Part shown: positions 1-6,000 of the stretch, piece by piece
Position numbering within the stretch: the first letter of the stretch is position 1
Layout: every line of letters begins with the position of its first letter
DNA from: Rhodospirillales bacterium
GTDB lineage: Bacteria > Pseudomonadota > Alphaproteobacteria > ATCC43930 > CGMCC-115725
Assembly: GCA_015654725.1 (NCBI GenBank)
Contig: JAATGI010000364.1
Span: 1 to 6,000, forward strand
Direction: 5' to 3'
Length of the DNA: 6,000 nucleotides
Notes under the pieces: generated by a model
What the model was told of the DNA's origin: nothing
The model's input: only the letters and a program-made list of their open reading frames with translations
The model's database searches: none
Translations under genes and position numbers: made by a program

Positions 1-1
1 G

Positions 2-154
2 AAGCTCGGCAATTGTCACGTCGTCATGGTCTATGATGCCGGGCACCTCGTCGATCTCGACCGGCCCGAGGCCGTGTTTGCGTTGGTCGACGATTTCGTG
101 AAGCGCCGGGAAAAATTCATCGTTAACAACGAGCACGGCGAGATTTTCGCCTAA
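2..154 (+). CDS. Probable alpha/beta hydrolase, C-terminal end only (partial)
   Basis: The last 50 codons of a gene that begins before the window, ending at a TAA. The visible residues include VVMVYDAGHLVDLDRPEAVF. In alpha/beta-hydrolase fold proteins, a hydrophobic strand followed by a Gly-His pair and then a D/ERPE segment marks the last strand, the catalytic histidine (here visible residue 15) and the final helix. The tail after that helix (RREKFIVNNEHGEIFA) resembles C-terminal extensions I recall from alphaproteobacterial alpha/beta hydrolases. The nucleophile and acid residues lie outside the window, so neither substrate nor activity can be stated. It is transcribed toward the leucine-degradation operon, stops 2 bp from the end of the HMG-CoA lyase gene, and so is not part of that operon. 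The family call is fairly likely; specificity is unknown. Confidence 0.65.
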   Translation, partial: KLGNCHVVMVYDAGHLVDLDRPEAVFALVDDFVKRREKFIVNNEHGEIFA

Positions 155-156
155 GC

Positions 157-1065
157 CTACTTGGCGCCCTTGGCCGCGAGCGCCCGCGCGACTTTCGATT
201 GCGGCTCGCGCCCCAACGCCGCCGAGATGAACCGCCCCGCCTCGGCGAGCTTGGCGAGATCGATTCCGGTCTCGATGCCAAGCCCGTTCAGCAGATAGAC
301 CACATCCTCGCTCGCGACATTGCCGGTGGCGCCCGGCGCATAGGGGCAGCCACCGAGACCGGCGACCGAACTGTCGAAGGTCGCGACACCGAGCTCGAGC
401 GAGGCAAGGATATTGGCCAGCGCCTGGCCGTAAGTGTCGTGGTAATGGCCGGCGAGCCTATCGACCGGAATTTCCTTCGCCACCGTCTCGATCATGGTCA
501 GGACCCGACCCGGCGTGCCGGTGCCGATCGTGTCGCCGAGGGAAATTTCATAACTGCCGAGCGCGAAAAGCCGCGCCGCGACCTTCGCCACCGCTTCCGG
601 CGCGATCGGCCCTTCATAGGGACAATCGATCACGGTCGAGACATAGCCGCGCACGCGAATGTTCTTCTCCCGCGCGGCTTCCGCGACCGGCGCGAACCGC
701 GCCAGGCTCTCCGCGATCGAGCAATTGGTATTGCGTTGGGAAAAGCTCTCCGACGCCGCGGCGAAGATCGCGATCTCGTCGCAACCCGCCGCCAGCGCCG
801 CCTCGAAGCCCTTCATATTCGGCACCAAGACCGGATAGCGCACGCCGGCCACGCGCTTCAGCCTCGCCAGCACCTCGCCGGTATCCGCCATTTGCGGAAT
901 CCATTTCGGCGAGACGAAGCTGCCCGCCTCGATGGTTTTAAGCCCGGCCCCGGCGAGCCTCTCGATCAGCGCGATCTTGGTCGCAGCCGGGACGCTCGCC
1001 GCCTCGTTCTGCAGCCCGTCGCGCGGGCCGACCTCGACCATGCGAACTTTTTTCGGGAGCTTCAT
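157..1065 (-). CDS. mvaB: Hydroxymethylglutaryl-CoA lyase
   Basis: Cleaves (S)-3-hydroxy-3-methylglutaryl-CoA to acetyl-CoA and acetoacetate, the last step of leucine degradation; a cytosolic enzyme using a divalent metal. The 302-residue product matches the usual bacterial length of about 300. It is a single HMGL-like TIM barrel. Near the N-terminus is VEVGPRDGLQNE (residues 10-21), with R15 and D16 matching the catalytic Arg and metal-ligand Asp of the human enzyme. E46 follows in EAGSF, the metal-site pair H207/H209 sits in GHYHDTYGQALAN, and the family signature SVAGLGGCPYAPG (233-245) carries the catalytic cysteine C240. N249 is also kept. All residues expected for activity are visible, so the enzyme should be functional. 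The ATG overlaps the TGA of the biotin carboxylase gene by 4 bp (ATGA), so translation is probably coupled; no strong Shine-Dalgarno sequence is seen. Also called liuE in Liu operons. It is the last gene of the operon. Confidence 0.96.
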   Translation of the reverse strand: MKLPKKVRMVEVGPRDGLQNEAASVPAATKIALIERLAGAGLKTIEAGSFVSPKWIPQMADTGEVLARLKRVAGVRYPVLVPNMKGFEAALAAGCDEIAIFAAASESFSQRNTNCSIAESLARFAPVAEAAREKNIRVRGYVSTVIDCPYEGPIAPEAVAKVAARLFALGSYEISLGDTIGTGTPGRVLTMIETVAKEIPVDRLAGHYHDTYGQALANILASLELGVATFDSSVAGLGGCPYAPGATGNVASEDVVYLLNGLGIETGIDLAKLAEAGRFISAALGREPQSKVARALAAKGAK

Positions 1066-2981
1066 GGCGATTTGCCCGCCGGCGTGAAAGCGACCAGTTC
1101 AGCGCCTTCCTCGACCATTTCGCCGGCCGCGTAATTGACCCGATCGACCGTGCCGTCGGCAGGCGCCGTGACGGTGTGCTCCATCTTCATCGCTTCCAAG
1201 ATAAGCAGCGGTTCCCCGCGTTTCACGCTTTCGCCCGGCATGACCAGCACCTGAACGATCTTGCCCGGCATCGGCGCGGTCAAGCGGCCCGCAGCGACGG
1301 CCGCGTCGTCTTTCGCCGCCAACGGATCGATCAGGGTGAGGCGCCAAGTCGCGTGGTCGTCGATGATCGTAAATTCATCGCCGTGCCGCGAAACGGTGAA
1401 GTCCGCGCCACCGCTTTGCGCAGCTCCGATGTCGATGGTTCTTTCCGTGTCGCCGTCGCGCCAATGCAGTTCGCGCTTCGCCCTGCCGTCAAGGCGCCAG
1501 CCATCGCGCAGTCGCCAGGGCGAATAGCGGTCGCGCGAACGCGAAGCGCCTTTCCGCGCCGTCTCCTCTTCCCCGAGCAGAATTTCGCGCGTGGCGGCGG
1601 CAAGCACGGCTTCCGGCGCCGATTCCGTGGGCGGGACGAGACGATCGCAATGCTGCGCGATAAAACCGGTATCGATTTCGCCGCCAGCGAACGCCGGGTC
1701 GCGGGCAAGACGCAGCAGGAAGTCGCGATTCGTGACCAGCCCGGCGATGCGATAGTGCGACAAGCCCTCGGCGAGGCGCCGCAAGGCCGCCGTCCGATCC
1801 TCGCCCCAGGCCACCAGCTTGGCGATCATCGGATCGTAATAGGTCGTGACGGTGTCGCCCTGGCCCACGCCGGTCTCGATCCGTAGATCCGTCGCGGCGG
1901 CCGGCGCGTGCAGGAGCCGCAGCGTACCGGTCGCCGGCAAAAAATCGCGGGTCGTATCCTCGGCGTAAAGCCGCGCCTCGATGGCGTGGCCGCGCGCGAC
2001 GATCTGGTCCTGGCGCAGCGGCAGCGCCTCGCCCGCCGCGACGCGCAATTGCCATTCGACGAGATCGAGGCCGGTGATCATCTCGGTTACGGGATGCTCG
2101 ACCTGAAGCCGCGTATTCATTTCCATGAAATAGAAGGCGTCGCCTTCGAGGATGAATTCGATCGTGCCGGCATTGACATAGCGGATAGCGCGCGCCGCCG
2201 CGATCGCGGTCGCGTGCAAGGCACGGCGCAGTTCATCGCCGACCTGCGGCGCCGGCGCCTCCTCGATCACCTTCTGGTGGCGGCGCTGCATCGAGCAATC
2301 GCGCTCGAACAGATGAACAACATTGTTGAAGCGGTCGGCAAAAATCTGCACTTCGACGTGGCGCGGGCGATCGAGATATTTTTCGATCAGCACGCGATCG
2401 TCGGCGAAAGCCGACAGCGCTTCGCGCTTGGCGGCGGCGAGCGCCGCGGCAAAATCGCCAGACCGTTCGACCACGCGCATGCCTTTGCCGCCCCCGCCGG
2501 CCCAGGCCTTGATCAGAACCGGATAGCCGATCCGCCGCGCTTCCTCGCCCAGCCGAGCCGGGTTCTGATCCTCGCCGTGATAGCCGGCCACGGTCGGAAC
2601 ATTGGCCAGCGCCATCATTTGCTTGGCCGCCGCCTTCGAACCCATGGCGCGGATCGCCTCGGGCGTTGGACCGACAAAGACCAGCCCAGCCTTGCCACAA
2701 GCCTCGGCGAAATCGGCATTCTCGGCGAGGAAGCCATAGCCGGGATGAACCGCCTCGGCGCCGGTTTCCCGCGCCGCCGCGAGGATGCGCGCGATGTTCA
2801 AATAGGAATCGCGCGCGGGCGCGGGGCCGATGGCAACGGCCTCATCCGCGTCCTGGACATGAAGCGCGTCGGCATCGGCCTCGGAATAGACCGCGACCGT
2901 GGCGATGCCCAATCGCCGCGCGGTGCGGATCACGCGGCACGCGATCTCGCCGCGATTGGCGATCAGCAGCTTCCGGAACAT
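1062..2981 (-). CDS. liuD: Methylcrotonyl-CoA carboxylase alpha subunit (biotin carboxylase + biotin carrier)
   Basis: The ATP-dependent half of 3-methylcrotonyl-CoA carboxylase: it carboxylates its own biotin with bicarbonate and passes the group to the beta subunit. 639 residues, near the usual 650-670. The biotin carboxylase domain (about 1-445) starts FRKLLIANRGEIACRVIRTA. It contains K158, the Gly-rich ATP loop AGGGGKGM (161-168), ERDCSMQRRHQK (226-237), and EMNTRLQVEHPVTE (287-300), where E287, N289, R291 and E295 align with the metal-site and catalytic residues of E. coli AccC. A less conserved linker/biotin-transfer region (about 446-565) follows. The C-terminal biotinyl domain (about 568-634) has EAMKM (596-600) with biotin-accepting K599, codon at 1185-1187. 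It starts 3 bp after the hydratase stop and overlaps the lyase start by 4 bp. Propionyl- or geranyl-CoA carboxylase alpha subunits look alike; the neighbours make the methylcrotonyl assignment strong. Also named mccA. Confidence 0.95.
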   Translation of the reverse strand: MFRKLLIANRGEIACRVIRTARRLGIATVAVYSEADADALHVQDADEAVAIGPAPARDSYLNIARILAAARETGAEAVHPGYGFLAENADFAEACGKAGLVFVGPTPEAIRAMGSKAAAKQMMALANVPTVAGYHGEDQNPARLGEEARRIGYPVLIKAWAGGGGKGMRVVERSGDFAAALAAAKREALSAFADDRVLIEKYLDRPRHVEVQIFADRFNNVVHLFERDCSMQRRHQKVIEEAPAPQVGDELRRALHATAIAAARAIRYVNAGTIEFILEGDAFYFMEMNTRLQVEHPVTEMITGLDLVEWQLRVAAGEALPLRQDQIVARGHAIEARLYAEDTTRDFLPATGTLRLLHAPAAATDLRIETGVGQGDTVTTYYDPMIAKLVAWGEDRTAALRRLAEGLSHYRIAGLVTNRDFLLRLARDPAFAGGEIDTGFIAQHCDRLVPPTESAPEAVLAAATREILLGEEETARKGASRSRDRYSPWRLRDGWRLDGRAKRELHWRDGDTERTIDIGAAQSGGADFTVSRHGDEFTIIDDHATWRLTLIDPLAAKDDAAVAAGRLTAPMPGKIVQVLVMPGESVKRGEPLLILEAMKMEHTVTAPADGTVDRVNYAAGEMVEEGAELVAFTPAGKSP

Positions 2982-2984
2982 CGC

Positions 2985-3766
2985 TCAGCGACGCCAGTTC
3001 GGCTTGCGCTTCTCCAGGAAGGCCGCGGTACCTTCCCGCCCCTCCGCGCCCGCCCGGGCATCCGCGCTCGCCTGTGCGGTCTGGCGCATGACGGCGTCAT
3101 CGACATCGCGGTTGCCTAATTCGATGGCAAGACGCTTCGACACGGCCTGAGCCTCGGCCCCGCCTTCGAGCAGCATGCCGACGATCTTCTCGACCGCTGC
3201 ATCGAGGTCGGCGGGTGGCACGGATTCATGGACCAGCCCGATCCGTTTAGCTTCGTCGCCGGATATGCGCTCGGCGGTTTGAAAGAGCCGCCGCGCCACG
3301 CGCGGGCCGATGGCGGCGACGAGATAGGGCCCGATGGTGCCCGGCACCAAGCCAAACCGGACTTCGCTCACCGCAAACACGGCCCCGGACGAGGCGATGG
3401 CGATGTCGCAGCACGAAATCAGCCCGACGCCGCCGGCGAAGGCCGCGCCGTTGACGCGCGCAATGGTGGGCTTCGGAAATTCGTTCAGCCGCCGCAGCAT
3501 GGTGGTGAGGCCCATCGCGTCGGCCAGGTTCTCGGCATCGCTGAAGCCACCCATGCGCCGCATCCAATTGAGATCGGCGCCGGCGGAAAAACTTTGCCCC
3601 GCACCGGTCAGCACCAACACGCGAACAGCCGCGTCGGCGGCGAGCCGCTCCAGCGCCGCGCTCAGTTCCGCGATCAGCATATCGTCGAAGGCGTTGTGAA
3701 CCTCCGGCCGGTTCAGCGTGACCCGCGCCACGCCACGCGCATCGATATCGATCAGAAGCGCGCTCA

Positions 3767-3767
<1 letters not shown>
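2985..3767 (-). CDS. liuC: Methylglutaconyl-CoA hydratase (enoyl-CoA hydratase family)
   Basis: Expected to hydrate 3-methylglutaconyl-CoA to HMG-CoA, between the carboxylase and the lyase. 260 residues from the ATG, a normal length for one crotonase-fold domain. Counting from that ATG, FSAGADL (60-66) and NGAAFAGGVGL (106-116) form the CoA and oxyanion-hole regions, and CCDIAIAS follows. E135 in SEVRFGLVPG aligns with the second catalytic Glu (E164) of rat mitochondrial enoyl-CoA hydratase, while the position of the first (E144) is Gly115. I recall the same GGxGLxxCCD pattern in other bacterial LiuC-like proteins, so it may be a subfamily trait. Start choice: an in-frame GTG at 3770 sits directly before the ATG at 3767 (GTGATGAG, the latter sharing one base with the preceding TGA). 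I prefer the ATG, because it is the commoner start and a weak GGA lies 4 nt before it. The C-terminal AFLEKRKPNW is typical of the family. Confidence 0.9.
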
Positions 3768-5374
<1,607 letters not shown>

Positions 5375-5397
5375 CGAGCAACCTGGAAATACCGCGT

Positions 5398-5508
5398 TGC
5401 GTCCCTCGACTGCTCGCTACGCTCGCGCTCGGGATGAGGAATATTTACTTGTACCATCAAAAATTTCCTCATCCTGAGCGCGCCCGAAGGGCGCAGTCGA
5501 AGGACGCA
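5398..5508. repeat. Large imperfect inverted repeat (two palindromic REP-like units, head to head)
   Basis: Two 44-nt arms, 5398-5441 and 5465-5508, are reverse complements at 37 of 44 positions by hand comparison, separated by a 23-nt AT-rich spacer. The outer parts (TGCGTCC at the ends, GGATGAGGAA at the inside) are nearly perfect and the mismatches cluster in the middle of each arm. The right arm has its own hairpin: 5480-5485 pairs perfectly with 5489-5494 around a GAA loop (UUC in the minus-strand transcript), extended by 5476-5477 with 5497-5498 and by TCCT/AGGA at 5472-5475 and 5501-5504. The left arm has lost that inner palindrome. Sequences like the right arm are dispersed intergenic repeats in many alphaproteobacterial genomes (general recollection). 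In the operon mRNA the pair could fold into one long stem between the ligase and liuB. There is no T run directly after the stem, so it is not a classical intrinsic terminator. Confidence 0.85.
5480..5494. repeat. Perfect inner hairpin of the right repeat unit
   Basis: A six-base GC-only stem (GCGCCC with GGGCGC) closes a three-base loop. In the direction of operon transcription it lies about 30 nt beyond the ligase stop. The nearest T run on that strand (complement of 5459-5463) is separated from the stem by about 16 nt, so this does not meet the usual pattern of a Rho-independent terminator. Transcript-end protection or an RNase processing signal is possible but unproven. Confidence 0.7.
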
Positions 5509-5527
5509 CGATGCGATTGCAGCCTCA

Positions 5528-6000
5528 TCACGCGGTCTTCTGCTCCTTCAAGCCGAGATCGCGGATCATCTGCTCCCGCATCAGGAATTTCTGCACCTTG
5601 CCGGTGACGGTCATGGGGAAGGCGTCGACGAAGCGGATATAGCGCGGGATTTTGTAATGCGCGATCTGGCCTTTGCAGTAGGCCTGGATGTCCTCGGCGC
5701 TGACATTCTCGCCGGGATGCAACTTGATCCAGGCGCACAGCTCCTCGCCATATTTCGGATCGGGCAGGCCGATCACCTGCGCGCTTTCGATCTTGGGATG
5801 GCGGAACAGGAACTCCTCGACCTCGCGCGGATAGACATTCTCGCCGCCGCGAATCACCATGTCCTTGAGCCGCCCGACGATATTGGCATAGCCATCCTCG
5901 TCGAGCGTGGCGAGATCGCCGGTATGCATCCAGCCGACGCGGTCAAGCGAATCCGCCGTTTTTTGCGCGTCGTCCCAATAGCCGAGCATCACCGAATAGC
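5528..6000 (-). CDS. AMP-forming acyl-CoA synthetase/ligase, C-terminal part (partial)
   Basis: Activates a carboxylic acid to its acyl-CoA through an acyl-adenylate (ANL superfamily). The frame stays open through the right edge, reading YSVMLGYWDD, so the N-terminal domain is outside the window; about 156 whole codons are visible. Numbering from the codon at 5990-5992, GWMHTGDLATLDEDGY (20-35) holds the ribose-binding Asp (D26). GRLKDMVIRGGENVYPREVE (40-59) is the hinge and A8 region. The C-terminal small domain follows and ends with MTVTGKVQKF, whose K132 (codon 5597-5599) is the catalytic lysine, a residue often controlled by acetylation in this family. The gene ends with tandem TGA TGA. 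The sequence resembles medium/long-chain fatty acyl-CoA synthetases. Acyl-CoA synthetase genes do occur in proteobacterial leucine and fatty-acid catabolic clusters, but the specificity-determining region is not in view, so the substrate is unknown. Confidence 0.9.
   Translation of the reverse strand, partial: YSVMLGYWDDAQKTADSLDRVGWMHTGDLATLDEDGYANIVGRLKDMVIRGGENVYPREVEEFLFRHPKIESAQVIGLPDPKYGEELCAWIKLHPGENVSAEDIQAYCKGQIAHYKIPRYIRFVDAFPMTVTGKVQKFLMREQMIRDLGLKEQKTA

Larger units (their letters stand above)
5375..5527. other. Intergenic spacer between the ligase and liuB
   Basis: A 153-bp gap, the only one of any size in the operon. Most of it is taken up by the inverted-repeat pair at 5398-5508. 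The centre (5442-5464) is AT-rich against GC-rich flanks. I see no coding sequence and no RNA gene. There is no convincing promoter: on the minus strand a TTGATG and a TAAATATT can be read, but they are only a few bases apart, too close for sigma-70 spacing. The remaining bases hold the weak ribosome-binding region of liuB at the left end and the second of two tandem TGA stop triplets (5525-5527) of the ligase at the right end. Whether liuB is transcribed only by readthrough from the ligase or also from its own promoter cannot be decided here. Confidence 0.7.

Noticed and set aside
199..1134. A 311-codon + strand open frame opposite the HMG-CoA lyase
   Set aside because: Low-complexity Arg/Asp-rich product with no family features, fully antisense to a gene whose catalytic residues are all intact.
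1908..3119. A 403-codon open frame on the + strand, antisense to liuD
   Set aside because: It lies opposite a clearly conserved biotin carboxylase. Its product is rich in Arg, Ala, Gly and His without a recognisable domain, as expected for a shadow frame in GC-rich DNA.
5440..5466. Possible minus-strand promoter for liuB in the AT-rich loop
   Set aside because: The TTGATG-like and TAAATATT-like segments are only a few bases apart, far from a 16-18 bp spacing; AT content alone is not enough.
5459..5494. Intrinsic terminator after the ligase gene
   Set aside because: There is a GC-rich hairpin and a run of five T on the minus strand, but they are about 16 nt apart instead of adjacent.

Overview
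The window reads as an ordinary chromosomal stretch of a GC-rich proteobacterium, most likely an alphaproteobacterium of the Hyphomicrobiales/Rhodospirillales kind. The basis for that placement is the high GC content, the GC-rich third codon positions (which open many long spurious antisense frames), the style of the proteins, and a palindromic intergenic repeat of a kind common in that class. The placement is inference; no rRNA or other marker gene is present.

Layout. A short + strand gene end (2-154) is the C-terminus of a probable alpha/beta hydrolase. It converges, with only 2 bp between stop codons, on a minus-strand operon that fills the rest of the window. In transcription order (right to left) the operon holds: the C-terminal part of an AMP-forming acyl-CoA ligase (6000-5528, continuing beyond the window); a 153-bp spacer with a large imperfect inverted repeat; the methylcrotonyl-CoA carboxylase beta subunit (5374-3767); a methylglutaconyl-CoA hydratase of the enoyl-CoA hydratase family (3767-2985); the methylcrotonyl-CoA carboxylase biotin-carrying alpha subunit (2981-1062); and hydroxymethylglutaryl-CoA lyase (1065-157). 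The last four genes are packed with junctions of +3 bp or small overlaps, which suggests translational coupling.

Together the four complete genes make the lower leucine degradation (Liu) pathway in the order liuB-liuC-liuD-liuE. 3-Methylcrotonyl-CoA is carboxylated to 3-methylglutaconyl-CoA, hydrated to HMG-CoA, and cleaved to acetyl-CoA and acetoacetate. The isovaleryl-CoA dehydrogenase (liuA) and a LiuR-type regulator, often found with these genes, are not in the window and may lie to the right, beyond the ligase. I found no sign of a mobile element, CRISPR array, RNA gene or new system. The points most worth a second look are the inverted-repeat pair inside the operon, the dual start at the liuB/liuC junction, the hydratase lacking one of the two classical glutamates, and the unknown substrate of the ligase.
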